Shown: positions 24,384 through 32,799 of the stretch, one piece after another
Numbering within the stretch: the first letter of the stretch is position 1
How the letters are laid out: each line of letters begins with the position of its first letter
Source of the DNA: Lentzea sp. NEAU-D7
Lineage (GTDB): Bacteria > Actinomycetota > Actinomycetes > Mycobacteriales > Pseudonocardiaceae
DNA: 64,000 nucleotides
Reading direction: 5' to 3'
NCBI RefSeq assembly: GCF_026242055.1
Contig: NZ_JAPJDL010000027.1
Location: forward strand, 61,952 to 125,951
Notes under the pieces: model-generated
The model's input: only the letters and a program-made list of their open reading frames with translations
What the model was told of the DNA's origin: nothing
The model's database searches: none
Made by a program: the position numbers and the translations under genes

Positions 24384-24399
24384 CCGGGAAGCTTCCCGG
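24384..24399 (-). terminator. palindrome downstream of whiG
   Basis: CCGGGAAGCTTCCCGG is a perfect 16-bp palindrome 54 bp after the whiG stop. It is short and lacks a loop, so terminator function is tentative; a dimeric protein site is equally possible. Confidence 0.35.
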
Positions 24400-24453
24400 T
24401 ACGGGCGTTCGGCAGCCCGGCGCTCGCCAGGCTGCTGAATGGCCGAGGTGCGG

Positions 24454-25449
24454 TCAGGCCTCGGACTGCTCGTTGAGCTTCGTGCGCAGGCGCAGGACTG
24501 CGCGGGTGTGCAGCTGGCAGACCCTGGACTCGGTCACGCCGAGCACCTTGCCGATCTCGGCGAGCGTCAGGTTCTCGAAGTAGTAGAGGGTCACGACCAC
24601 GCGGTCGCGTTCTGCGAGCTGGGCGATCGCGTCGGCCAGCTGACGGCGGCCGTCCTGGTCGACGAGGCTCGCCACCGGGTCTTCCGCGGCGTCGTCGGGC
24701 AGCGACTCCGCCAGGGAGGAGCCGCCCTTGTTCGGGGCGATCAGCTCGTCGAGGGCGACGACGCTGGTGAGCTGCAGCTGGCCGTAGAGCTCGCGGAGTT
24801 CGGCCAGGCCGATCTTGAGCTCTGCGGCGAGCTCGCGGTCGGTGGGCGTGCGCTGCAGCTTGGCGCCGAGGCGTTCGAGGGCTCGCTCGACGTCGCGGGC
24901 CCGGCTGCGGACCGAGCGCGGCACCCAGTCCTGCGAGCGCAGGTCGTCGAGGATCGCACCGCGGATGCGCTGCATGGCGTAGGTCTCGAACTTGAGGCCG
25001 CGTTCCGGCTCGAACTTCTCGATCGCGTCGACCAGGCCGAAGATGCCGGACTGGATCAGGTCGGCCACGTCCACGTGCGCGGGCAGGCCCGTGCCGACGC
25101 GACCGGCGACGTACTTGACCAGCGGCGCGTAGTGCAGCACCAGGCGGTCGCGCTGGCTCTGCTCGCGGGACTCGCCGTAGCTGCGCCACAGGGCGACGAT
25201 GCCGGCTTCGACGTCGTCACCGGACCGCACGTCCGTGCGCGTCACCGCAGTCGGAACGGCCGCGGGCGTGCCGTTGACATGCGTGTTGGCACCGGGCTCG
25301 GGGGTCGCCTCGGTGCGTGGCGCGCCGTTCTGACGGTGCCCGTTGCTCGCCTGCTTCGACACTGGTGCGGGCAGGGCGGGTTCAGGGGGCACGGTCGCCG
25401 TACGCGATCCTCCCCCTGCGGCGTCAGGAACGGGGGTGGGTTCGGTCAT
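24454..25449 (-). CDS. whiG: sporulation RNA polymerase sigma factor WhiG (FliA-type)
   Basis: 331 residues. Conserved FliA/WhiG regions start at about residue 83: ALWRSYGE, LVKYVAGRVGTGLPAHVDVADL, GIFGLVDAIEKFEPERGLKFETYA, IRGAILDDLRSQDWVPRSVR, then region 3 and region 4 (LTLAEIGKVLGVTESRVCQLHTRAVLRLR). WhiG commits aerial hyphae of Streptomyces to sporulation. The low-complexity N-terminal 80 residues are longer than in Streptomyces WhiG. The start ATG 25449 lies inside the 3' end of xerC (26-bp overlap), so the two are coupled. Presence of WhiG implies a sporulating organism. Confidence 0.95.
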   Translation of the reverse strand: MTEPTPVPDAAGGGSRTATVPPEPALPAPVSKQASNGHRQNGAPRTEATPEPGANTHVNGTPAAVPTAVTRTDVRSGDDVEAGIVALWRSYGESREQSQRDRLVLHYAPLVKYVAGRVGTGLPAHVDVADLIQSGIFGLVDAIEKFEPERGLKFETYAMQRIRGAILDDLRSQDWVPRSVRSRARDVERALERLGAKLQRTPTDRELAAELKIGLAELRELYGQLQLTSVVALDELIAPNKGGSSLAESLPDDAAEDPVASLVDQDGRRQLADAIAQLAERDRVVVTLYYFENLTLAEIGKVLGVTESRVCQLHTRAVLRLRTKLNEQSEA

Positions 25450-26401
25450 GGATCGCCTTCAGCCGTTCGACAGTGACGTGTGTGTAAAGCTGAGTCGTTG
25501 CGAGCGTAGCGTGACCAAGCAGTTCTTGGACGGTGCGCAGGTCCGCTCCTCCTTCCAGCAAATGGGTCGCAGCGGAGTGGCGCAACCCGTGCGGCCCGAT
25601 GTCCGGTGCATCCGGTACCACGGCGACGACCTCGTGCACCAGGGTTCTGACGGCCCGCTGGTTCAGCCGGCCACCGCGGGCTCCGAGGAACAGCGCGGGC
25701 GGTGAATCCGGTGCTACCAGGGCGTTTCGGCCCTCGTCCACCCATCGCCGCACCGCACGCTCGGCAGGCACGCCGAACGGAACGCTGCGCTCGCGACCAC
25801 CTTTGCCCAGAACTCGAATCACCCTTAGGGAGTAGTCCACGTCGTCGAGATCAAGCCCACAGAGCTCGGCCACGCGGATACCTGTGGCGTACAGCAACTC
25901 CACCACGGCCTGATCACGCAGCGCAACCGGATCACCCTGGGACGCGCCAGAGGATACGGCCCTCATCGCGTCCTTGGCCTGGTCCTCGCGCAGCACCGAA
26001 GGCAGCGTCCGGTGCGGCCGCGGAGCAGCGAGCCGTGGCCCCGGATCCGAGGCCATGTGCCCTGCTCGATGCGCCCACGCGGTGAACGTGCGCGAAGCAG
26101 CTGCGCGCCGCGCAAGTGTCGTGCGGCTCGCACCTGCGGCGTGCTGCGCGGCGAGCCACGACCGCAGATTGGCCAGGTCTATGCGCCCGAGATCTGCGTT
26201 TTCCGGGATATTCCCCGCGACGTGGTCAAGCAGTGCCACCGCATCACCGATGTAAGCGCGCACCGTGTGCGGTGACAGGTCACGCTCCAACATCAGATGC
26301 CGTTCGTACTGCCGCAACACGCCTTCCACGGTCGCCGGCAGTTTTTCGCGCAGGCGAACGAGGTCGACACGACGTGTCCGACCATGCGGCGGCGGGGACA
26401 T
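25424..26401 (-). CDS. xerC: tyrosine site-specific recombinase XerC
   Basis: 325 residues. It has an N-terminal SAM-like core-binding domain (EGVLRQYERHLMLERDLSPHTVRAYIGD) and a C-terminal catalytic domain. The catalytic set is complete: Arg176 (TGIRVAEL), Lys200 (LGKGGRERSVP), His271 and Arg274 (HGLRHSAATH), His297 (LLGHATL) and Tyr306. It resolves chromosome dimers at dif during division. No phage-like genes or att repeats are near, and the locus (dprA-xerC-whiG) is the conserved actinobacterial position, so this is housekeeping XerC, not an integrase. Confidence 0.93.
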   Translation of the reverse strand: MSPPPHGRTRRVDLVRLREKLPATVEGVLRQYERHLMLERDLSPHTVRAYIGDAVALLDHVAGNIPENADLGRIDLANLRSWLAAQHAAGASRTTLARRAAASRTFTAWAHRAGHMASDPGPRLAAPRPHRTLPSVLREDQAKDAMRAVSSGASQGDPVALRDQAVVELLYATGIRVAELCGLDLDDVDYSLRVIRVLGKGGRERSVPFGVPAERAVRRWVDEGRNALVAPDSPPALFLGARGGRLNQRAVRTLVHEVVAVVPDAPDIGPHGLRHSAATHLLEGGADLRTVQELLGHATLATTQLYTHVTVERLKAIHDRTHPRS

Positions 26402-26736
26402 AGGCCAAGACGCTGCGCCAGTCGGGGCGTTTGGTCAAGTATCGCCACACCCCCGCGCCATATGGGAGCGCTCTCATGATCGGCGTGACGATAACGTTTC
26501 AACTCCCTGTGACGAGCACGCGTGCGGCGGCACTTGCAGATCACCTTTCGGAGTAGCGGCGGCGGGCCGCGCCGACAACCAGACAGCCGACGAGATCACT
26601 AGCCGCACAACAGGCAAGTTCACAGCTAACCACCGCCTTCCCCACCCTGGCGACAACTCACCGCACTGCTGACAACTCCCTCCAATGAAGACGAAACCGC
26701 AGGTCAGTCGCAGCGAATATCCACAATGGACGAACG
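26402..26736. promoter_or_regulatory. xerC upstream region between dprA and xerC
   Basis: 335 bp without a gene, less GC-rich than its surroundings. It contains GAGCGCTC (26464-26471), a palindrome, and a direct repeat GACAACTC at 26652 and 26671, 19 bp apart. The repeat loosely recalls the DnaA-box pairs elsewhere but lacks the TGTG half. The xerC promoter is probably here. Confidence 0.4.
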
Positions 26737-27888
26737 TCAGCCCACCTCCAGCTTCTGCCAGCCCTGATCCACCTGCAATGCGAGTCCGGCGAGTTCCAGT
26801 TCGGGCAACAACGCCCGGACCCGGTCCAACGGCACCCCGGACTCGACGGACACGGCCTCGTCGCTGACGCCGCTGCGCTTCCCGAGGGCCTCGTATACCC
26901 TCATCGCCTCCCCCTGAGGTGCGCCGAGGTCGCTCTCCTTCTCAGCGGGACGGGTGGTGAGGTCGTCGCCGAACCGCCCCACCGACTCGACGATCTCCGC
27001 CACCGAACTCACTGACTCCGCGTGGCCGTCCCGCAACAACTCGTGACAACCGACCGAACTGGCCGACGTCACGGGTCCCGGCACCACCATCAACGGCCGG
27101 CCCAACGCGAGCGTGATCGCCGCCGTGTTCTTCGCCCCGCTGCGCCGCCCCGCCTCCACGACCACGGTGCCACCGCCCAACGCGGCGATGAGCCGGTTGC
27201 GCGTGAGGAACCGATGCCGCGCGGGCGTCACGCCAGGCGGGTACTCGCTGACGATCAGTCCTTCGCGCGAGATCCTGCCGAGCAGTCCCTGATGGCCCCC
27301 GGGATAAGCGATGTCCGCACCGCACGCCAGCACCGCGATCGTCACCCCGCCTGCCCCGAGCGCACCGCGATGAGCAGCACCGTCGATGCCGTACGCAGCA
27401 CCGGAGACAACGGTCATCCCGGCCAGCGCCAACCCGTAGGCGAACTCGCCGGCAACGTGCTCGCCGTAACCGCTGGCGGCACGCGACCCGACCACGGCAA
27501 CGGCCTTGTCCAGCACGTCGGCCAGGAAGTGCGGCCCCCGAACCCACAGCGCGAGCGGCTCACCTCCACACCGCCGGGCAGCCACGTTCTCCAGCGCGAG
27601 CAACGGCCACCGAGGCCACTCCTCGTCCTCGGGAACGACCAGCCGCCCGCCGCGCCGGGCGATGAGGTCGAGGTCTGCGCAGGCGTGTTCCTCAGCCCGC
27701 CGCGCCGACGTCTGACTGGCCACCGACGGCGAAACTTCGCCGGCCCTCACCCGCTCCGCGGCCTCAACGGGCCCGACCTCGGCGACCAGCGCGGCGAGCG
27801 CCGCCGGGAAGGGCTCCGCGACGCGAGACAGGTAGGCCCTGGCCAGGCGAACGGCATCGCTGGCCTGCGCGGTCTGCTGTGTGGTCAC
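26737..27888 (-). CDS. dprA: DNA-processing protein DprA (Smf)
   Basis: 383 residues from GTG 27888, which gives the family-like start VTTQQTAQASDAVRLARAYLSRVAEP; the frame is open further but unlike DprA. It loads RecA on incoming single-stranded DNA in transformation and recombination. An N-terminal SAM-like part precedes the Rossmann core: VAVVGSRAASGYG, VVSGAAYGIDGAAHRGAL, SEYPPG, FLTRNRLIAAL, VVEAGRRSGAKNTA. A C-terminal winged helix (SVESGVPLDRVRALLPELELAGL) ends the chain. It follows comM after an unusual 784-bp gap. Confidence 0.94.
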   Translation of the reverse strand: MTTQQTAQASDAVRLARAYLSRVAEPFPAALAALVAEVGPVEAAERVRAGEVSPSVASQTSARRAEEHACADLDLIARRGGRLVVPEDEEWPRWPLLALENVAARRCGGEPLALWVRGPHFLADVLDKAVAVVGSRAASGYGEHVAGEFAYGLALAGMTVVSGAAYGIDGAAHRGALGAGGVTIAVLACGADIAYPGGHQGLLGRISREGLIVSEYPPGVTPARHRFLTRNRLIAALGGGTVVVEAGRRSGAKNTAAITLALGRPLMVVPGPVTSASSVGCHELLRDGHAESVSSVAEIVESVGRFGDDLTTRPAEKESDLGAPQGEAMRVYEALGKRSGVSDEAVSVESGVPLDRVRALLPELELAGLALQVDQGWQKLEVG

Positions 27889-28672
27889 CGGAACCACCAC
27901 CAGGGCAACCAGCGCTGCCAGGGCTCCGGACGCCACGGATTCGGCGGGCTGGCACCGGACGTACGCCTCCGCACTGTGCACTGCAGGTGCAACAGCAGGG
28001 ACGGCACCACGGCCGCTGCTGTGGTGATCGAGGTCGTGGCAGGAATGAGGCTTGGGGACATGGTCGGGCTCCTTGTTCTGGGGAGTTCATGAGGTTCGGG
28101 AGGGACGAGAAGACGGTCGGGGTGGGCGGGTCACCCGCTGGGGAAGGCGGGCGACCCGCCCGAACCGGGCACGAGCTGAGGCTCGGGGCTCGTGTCCGGT
28201 GAGTTCAGGCGCCTGGGTTGGGACAGACGCCCGAACGTCTCGGTGGGTCGGTGGGTCGGTGCCGGGCGCGGAGCGGGAGTGGGGCTCCGCGCCCGGCGGC
28301 ATGGGGCAGGCCGAGTCCAGGTGGCTCACACGCCAAGGGCTTGGCCCAGGACGGAGCGAGCAGGAGCACGGTGGCGGGCATGGACACGTTGGGCGGAGAC
28401 GGCGGGCAGGTGAGCGGGTGCCCGCACGGGGCGAGCACCCGCTCTGCTGGGCCGGACGCGGAGTCGGGGCGTTGAAGCTCCGCGACCGGCGGATCGGGGT
28501 AGGGCACTTCGGAGGTCAAACGCTCCAGGAGCAGCAGCTCAGAAACGAGGCTGTGGGCGTCGGAGGCCAGGGCTGTTGAGGAAGCGCTGTCGGGCGCGGG
28601 CTGCTGGCTCTGGAGGCGAGGGCCGTTGTGGAACGGCCTGGGCTGCGGGTCAGGGGCCGAGGAAGGGCTGGG
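27889..28672. other. 784-bp structured gap between comM and dprA
   Basis: These genes usually abut. This gap contains no convincing gene on either strand; translations are low-complexity. It carries several G/C-rich inverted repeats: GGCGGG/CCCGCC-type repeats near 28125-28162, a 12-bp stem with one mismatch (28165-28176 with 28188-28199), and a perfect 13-bp stem (28261-28273 with 28285-28297). A short tandem repeat of GTCGGTGG lies near 28238-28260. Confidence 0.6.
28261..28297. repeat. 13-bp perfect inverted repeat in the comM-dprA gap
   Basis: GCCGGGCGCGGAG (28261-28273) matches CTCCGCGCCCGGC (28285-28297) with an 11-nt loop. It may be the comM terminator or an RNA structure; it is 376 bp past the comM stop. 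Confidence 0.6.
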
Positions 28673-30193
28673 TCAGGGGGCTCGGCGTTCTCGGAAGTGG
28701 AGGGCTGCGGCTACGTGGTCCTGGGTTGGGCGGTCGGCCTCTGCCAGGTCGGCGAGGGTCCAGGCGACGCGGAGGCAGCGGTCTGCTCCTCGGCCCGTCA
28801 GGGCGCCCAGGGCCAGGGCTCGGTCCAGGAGGGCCGTTGTCTGCCTGGGGAGTGCGAACTCCTTGCGCAGGGCCGGGCCTGGCACCAGGGCGTTCGCCGG
28901 CCAGGTGTGGCCGTGGGCTGACCAGCGGGTGGCAGCCCTGGTTCTGGCTTTCAGGACTCTGGCTCTGACCACCGCCGTTGGTTCTGGTGGAGTGGCGTCC
29001 GCGTTCGCCATGGCGGTCGTCGCCCTCATGCGGACCCTCAGGTCCACTCGGTCGAGCAGGGGGCCGGAGAGGCGGGACTGGTAGCGGCGGCGGACTGTCG
29101 AGGTGCAGATGCAGTCCGTCTCCTTCGGTGGGGCGCAGGGGCACGGGTTGGTGGCGAGGATCAGCTGGAAGCGGGCCGGGTAGCGGGCTATGCCGTCTCG
29201 GCGGGGGATGCGGACCTCGCCCTCCTCCAGGGCCGTGCGGAGGGCGTCGATGGTCTTCTGGCCGAACTCGCAGGCCTCGTCCAGGAACAGGACGCCCTTG
29301 TGGGCGCGGGAGGCGGCGCCTGGCTTCGCCATGCCGCTGCCGCCGCCGATCAGGGCCGCCATCGACGTCGTGTGGTGGACGTTGACGAACGGCGGACTGG
29401 CCACGAGGGGGTAGCCGGAGGAGAGGACGCCCGCTACCGAGTGGACGGCGGTCACCGCCAGCGACTCCTCGCGTGTCAGCGGTGGGAGGAGGCCCGGGAG
29501 GCGTTCGGCCAGCATCGTCTTGCCGGTGCCCGGCGGGCCCGTCAGCAGGAGGTGGTGGGCGCCCGCCGCGGCCACCTCCAGGGCCCAGCGGGCCTCTGGC
29601 TGGCCCACGACGTCGGCCAGGTCCGGGGCGGCCGGGAGCGGCGGGGCGGCCGGCTGCGGCGGCGGGTGCAGCGGCACGGGCTCGCCGCGGAGCCACGCCA
29701 GCACCTCGGCGAGGGTCTGGGCGCCGTGGAGGTCGATGCCGTCGACCAGGGCCGCCTCCGGCAGGACGTCCACCGGGACGATCGCAGTCTTGAGGCCCGC
29801 ACGGCGGGCCGCGAGCAGGGCGGGCAGCGTGCCTCGGACCGCGCGGACGCGGCCGTCCAGGGCCAGTTCACCCAGCAGGACGGTGGTGGCCAGACGTTCG
29901 CACGGGATCGAGCCGGCTGCGGCGAGGGTGGCGCAGGCGATGGCCAGGTCGTAGCTGCTGCCGCCCTTGGGCAGGTTCGCCGGGGACAGGCCCAGCACGA
30001 TGCGCTGCTTCGGCCACTCCTCCTCGCTGTTGCGGACGGCGGCCTTCACCCGCTCCTTCGACTCGTGCAACGACGCGTCGGGCAACCCGAGGAGGTGGGT
30101 GCGGGGCTGGCCCACTCCCACGTCGGCCTCTATCTCGACCGCGATGCCGTCGACGCCGTGGAGGGCGACGGACCAGGCCTGTGCCAAGCCCAT
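28673..30193 (-). CDS. comM: Mg-chelatase-like AAA+ ATPase ComM/YifB
   Basis: 506 residues. An N-terminal Lon-protease-like S5 domain (VEIEADVGVGQPRTHLLGLPDASLHESKERV, GELALDG) is followed by the AAA+ domain with Walker A GPPGTGKT (219-226) and Walker B VLFLDEA. A small Cys cluster (NPCPCAPPKETDCIC) is the usual family zinc-like motif. In Gram-negative bacteria ComM is a hexameric helicase that extends heteroduplex during transformation. It lies 1 bp after yraN. In actinomycetes the role is not tested. Confidence 0.95.
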   Translation of the reverse strand: MGLAQAWSVALHGVDGIAVEIEADVGVGQPRTHLLGLPDASLHESKERVKAAVRNSEEEWPKQRIVLGLSPANLPKGGSSYDLAIACATLAAAGSIPCERLATTVLLGELALDGRVRAVRGTLPALLAARRAGLKTAIVPVDVLPEAALVDGIDLHGAQTLAEVLAWLRGEPVPLHPPPQPAAPPLPAAPDLADVVGQPEARWALEVAAAGAHHLLLTGPPGTGKTMLAERLPGLLPPLTREESLAVTAVHSVAGVLSSGYPLVASPPFVNVHHTTSMAALIGGGSGMAKPGAASRAHKGVLFLDEACEFGQKTIDALRTALEEGEVRIPRRDGIARYPARFQLILATNPCPCAPPKETDCICTSTVRRRYQSRLSGPLLDRVDLRVRMRATTAMANADATPPEPTAVVRARVLKARTRAATRWSAHGHTWPANALVPGPALRKEFALPRQTTALLDRALALGALTGRGADRCLRVAWTLADLAEADRPTQDHVAAALHFRERRAP

Positions 30194-30194
30194 C

Positions 30195-30569
30195 TCAGGC
30201 TCCCCGCAGGTGCTGCAGGCGCGGCTCGCCGGAGGAGGGCCAGGTGACCGAGATCAGGTCGACGCGGACGTTGCACCAGCCGACGCCGTGCGACGCGAGC
30301 CAGCGCAAGGCCGTGCGGCGCAGACGGGAGAGCTTGCGCTGGTCGACGGCCTCGTCCGGGCGGCCCCAGGCCGGACCGGACCTCGTCTTGACCTCGCAGA
30401 CGACCAGGCGGTCGCCCTCCACGGCCACGACGTCGAGCTCACCGTCGCGGCACGTCCAGTTCCGCGACAGGACGACCAGGCCCTGCCCCTCCAGGTACCT
30501 GCACGCCAGGTCCTCGCCCTGGCGCCCCATCTCCTGCTGCCTGGTCCCGACCAGTGCCTGTGCCACCAC
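30195..30569 (-). CDS. yraN: YraN/UPF0102 nuclease-like protein
   Basis: 124 residues from GTG 30569. The restriction-endonuclease-like fold motif is intact: GELDVVA (Asp46) and CEVKTR (Glu59, Lys61), forming the D-ExK catalytic site. The N-terminal helix GRQGEDLACRYLEGQGL is family-typical. The role is unproven, though the conserved neighbourhood rnhB-yraN-comM-dprA suggests DNA processing. It is nearly fused to comM (1-bp gap). Confidence 0.9.
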   Translation of the reverse strand: MVAQALVGTRQQEMGRQGEDLACRYLEGQGLVVLSRNWTCRDGELDVVAVEGDRLVVCEVKTRSGPAWGRPDEAVDQRKLSRLRRTALRWLASHGVGWCNVRVDLISVTWPSSGEPRLQHLRGA

Positions 30570-30646
30570 TGCCCTCGCCTCCCTGCGGGTCGTTGGACAC
30601 GACCTTGCAGGGCGGGACGGGGTGGGCGACCGGGCCGCGGGGAATC

Positions 30647-30673
30647 TGTGGACAACTCGGCGGCTGTGGACAA
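30647..30673. promoter_or_regulatory. paired perfect DnaA boxes
   Basis: TGTGGACAA occurs at 30647-30655 and 30665-30673, same orientation, 18 bp apart. Read on the minus strand the element is TTGTCCACA, a 9-bp spacer, then TTGTCCACA. The spacer matches that of the pair at 23017-23043 at 7 of 9 positions. It lies in the 251-bp gap between DUF2469 and yraN. Confidence 0.7.
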
Positions 30674-30820
30674 GTCAGCCGTTGTAGATCTTGAACCGAC
30701 GGAATCGTCGGTGGGGTGTGCTAGGAGCGTGGCCCGAAACGCCGCCGTGAGAATCCGCGGCCGCACGGGCTCATCGCGGTACCGCGGACGGCACCGCCAA
30801 CGTTTCGGGTCACTCCTCTT

Positions 30821-31144
30821 TCAGCTGGGGAAAGGGCCGCTCTCCGGCAGCCGGAGATCCGGCTTGTCCAGCTCCTCCACGTTCACGTCCTTGAACGTGA
30901 TGACACGAACGTTCTTGACGAACCTTGCAGGGCGGTACATGTCCCACACCCATGCATCCGACATGCGCACCTCGAAGTACACCTCGCCGTCGGCGTTGCG
31001 CACCTGCACGTCCACCGAGTTGGCCAGGTAGAAACGCCGTTCGGTCTCCACGACGAACGAGAACTGGCTGACTATGTCGCGGTACTCCTTGTACAGCGAC
31101 AGCTCCATCTCGGTCTCGTACTTCTCGAGATCCTCTGCACTCAT
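30821..31144 (-). CDS. DUF2469 actinobacterial conserved protein
   Basis: 107 residues. It begins MSAEDLEKYETEMELSLYKEYRDIV and contains VVETERRFYLANSVDVQ and FEVRMSDAWVWDMYRPARFVKNVRV, the pattern of DUF2469, restricted to actinobacteria. It is small, acidic and soluble. The ATG overlaps the rnhB stop as TAATG, so it is coupled to RNase HII. The function is unknown. Confidence 0.95.
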   Translation of the reverse strand: MSAEDLEKYETEMELSLYKEYRDIVSQFSFVVETERRFYLANSVDVQVRNADGEVYFEVRMSDAWVWDMYRPARFVKNVRVITFKDVNVEELDKPDLRLPESGPFPS

Positions 31145-31935
31145 TACGCCTCCGCGCGGGTCATCTGCTCCGCGCCCTCACTCGTCGCGAGCTCCCCGGC
31201 GTCAGCCGGGGTTGCATCATTCTGGACCACGGCCTGCGCGGTTGTGCCGCGCGCCACCCTGTGCGGCGCGGCGAGACCGTGCCTGGCAGCTGCCGCTGCC
31301 ACATTTACATACGACCAGCGATGCTCCGCACACGGCCCGTGTTCCATCAACGCAGCCGTGTGGTCGGGTGTGCAGTAGCCCTTGTGCACGTTGAAACCGT
31401 ACTCGGGATGACGATCATGCAGATCCGCCATGATCCGGTCCCGCGTGACCTTGGCCAGCACCGATGCCGCCGCCACGCACGCCGCGGCCTGGTCCCCCTT
31501 GAGCACCGCCACGCTCGGCGCGGGCATTCCCGGCACCTTGAAGCCGTCCGTCAGCACGTACCCCGGATGCGTCTCCATCTGCGCCACGGCACGCCGCATG
31601 CCCTCGATGTTCATGACGTGGATGCCCAGCCAGTCGATGTCGGCGGGCGGAACCACCACCACCGAGTGATCGAGCGCACGCTTGAGCACCAGGTCGTACA
31701 TCCGATCGCGTGCCGCCGCCGTCATCAGCTTCGAGTCGTTCAGCCCTTCGAACCGCGAAGCATCACCCGGTCGAAGGACGCACGCGGCGATCACCAGCGG
31801 CCCGGCGCACGGCCCGCGACCGGCCTCGTCCACGCCGGCGACGGGACCCAGGCCGCGGCGCTCCAGGGTGCTCTGCAACGCCCAGTTCCCCGCGGAGCCC
31901 CGCACCACCGCGCGGGGCGGCATCAGCATGGTCAT
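31144..31935 (-). CDS. rnhB: ribonuclease HII
   Basis: 263 residues from ATG 31935, which overlaps the lepB stop as ATGA. It removes ribonucleotides and RNA primers from RNA-DNA hybrids. The active-site motif GVDEAGRGPCAGPLV (Asp36, Glu37) and the later KGD and conserved SVLAKVTRDRIM segments are present. The C-terminal 40 residues after AAAAARHG are not part of the fold and are typical actinobacterial extension. The signal peptidase-rnhB-DUF2469-yraN order is conserved. Confidence 0.95.
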   Translation of the reverse strand: MTMLMPPRAVVRGSAGNWALQSTLERRGLGPVAGVDEAGRGPCAGPLVIAACVLRPGDASRFEGLNDSKLMTAAARDRMYDLVLKRALDHSVVVVPPADIDWLGIHVMNIEGMRRAVAQMETHPGYVLTDGFKVPGMPAPSVAVLKGDQAAACVAAASVLAKVTRDRIMADLHDRHPEYGFNVHKGYCTPDHTAALMEHGPCAEHRWSYVNVAAAAARHGLAAPHRVARGTTAQAVVQNDATPADAGELATSEGAEQMTRAEA

Positions 31936-32795
31936 CGGCGGAATCGGTCTCGCACGCGACGCCCGAGCAGCAGAAGAGGCCACGCGCCGACGATACCGAG
32001 CCCCAGCGGGACGTTGTCCTGCCAGCCCGGCGCACCCATCGAGACGACCTGCGGGTTGTGGTCGGACACCCCGCCCCACCTCGACGGAGGCAGCACGATC
32101 ACGCGCGCCTTGCCGATCACGTCGTCCACCGGCACGAGCCCGTTGAGCCCGCCCTGGCCCTGGCAGCGCGAGTCGCACGAGTGGTTGCGGTTGTCGCCGA
32201 GCACGAACAGCATCCCGTCCGGGATCTTGATCTCCTCGAACGACTCCTGCTCGGCCGGCGTGCCCTCGTCGAAGTGCTTGTACGGCTCGTCGAGCGGCTT
32301 GCCGTCCACCGTCACGCGGTTCTGCTCGTCGCAGCACTTCACGGTCTGCCCGCCGACGGCGATCACGCGCTTGACGAAGTCCTCCTCGTTCGCCGACGGC
32401 AGCCCGACCAGCGAGCCGAGCCACGACAACGCCTCCGAGACCGGGTTGCCCGGCTCGGCGGAGACGAAGTCGTTCTGCCACGACGGCGGCCCGCGGAACA
32501 CGATCACGTCGCCCGGCGCCGGATCGGTGAAGCGGAAGGTGACCTTGTCGACGAGCACCCGGTCGCCGTAGCAGTCGGTGCACCCGTGCAGCGTCGTCTC
32601 CATCGACTCGGACGGGATCATGTAGACGCGGCCGAGGAAGACCTGGATGCCGATCGCGAGGCCGAACGCGACCAGGATGAGGACGGGCAGTTCCTTCCAG
32701 AAGTTGCCCTTTTTCTTCTGCTTCGCGGGCTTGTCCGAAGCATCCGAACTGGGCTCGTCAGCGGGAGGGTTCTGCTCTGGAGCGTCGTCGACCAC
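31932..32795 (-). CDS. lepB: type I signal peptidase (first copy)
   Basis: 287 residues from GTG 32795. A charged cytoplasmic tail is followed by a transmembrane helix (about 35-55) and the outer catalytic domain: nucleophile Ser64 in IPSESM and general base Lys142 in FVKRVIA. LGDNRNHS is box E. A second hydrophobic helix ends the protein (about 262-280). It cleaves Sec and Tat signal peptides. Cysteines at HGCTDC (72, 75) and CC (154-155) are in the outer domain. It is a paralogue of the gene 4 bp upstream. Confidence 0.95.
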   Translation of the reverse strand: MVDDAPEQNPPADEPSSDASDKPAKQKKKGNFWKELPVLILVAFGLAIGIQVFLGRVYMIPSESMETTLHGCTDCYGDRVLVDKVTFRFTDPAPGDVIVFRGPPSWQNDFVSAEPGNPVSEALSWLGSLVGLPSANEEDFVKRVIAVGGQTVKCCDEQNRVTVDGKPLDEPYKHFDEGTPAEQESFEEIKIPDGMLFVLGDNRNHSCDSRCQGQGGLNGLVPVDDVIGKARVIVLPPSRWGGVSDHNPQVVSMGAPGWQDNVPLGLGIVGAWPLLLLGRRVRDRFRR

Positions 32796-32799
32796 GAGA

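Larger units (their letters stand above)
23561..24453. other. 893-bp region without a recognisable gene
   Basis: Frames remain open here only because of the very high GC content; translations are Arg/Pro/Ala-rich with no family pattern on either strand. The region has two structured spots: a perfect 15-bp-stem hairpin (23679-23719) and a 16-bp palindrome CCGGGAAGCTTCCCGG (24384-24399). It may be the remains of decayed DNA between the rpsB and whiG loci. Confidence 0.6.

Noticed and set aside
25424..26401. The tyrosine recombinase as a phage or island integrase
   Set aside because: The sequence and the conserved dprA-xerC-whiG position fit housekeeping XerC, and no att repeats, tRNA or phage genes are near.
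26652..26678. GACAACTC repeat upstream of xerC as a third DnaA-box pair
   Set aside because: The sites lack the TGTG half of the box and are 19, not 18, bp apart; similarity is too weak.
28052..28579. A 175-codon open frame in the comM-dprA gap
   Set aside because: Gly/Arg-rich low-complexity sequence overlapping strong inverted repeats; no ribosome-binding site or recognisable motif.
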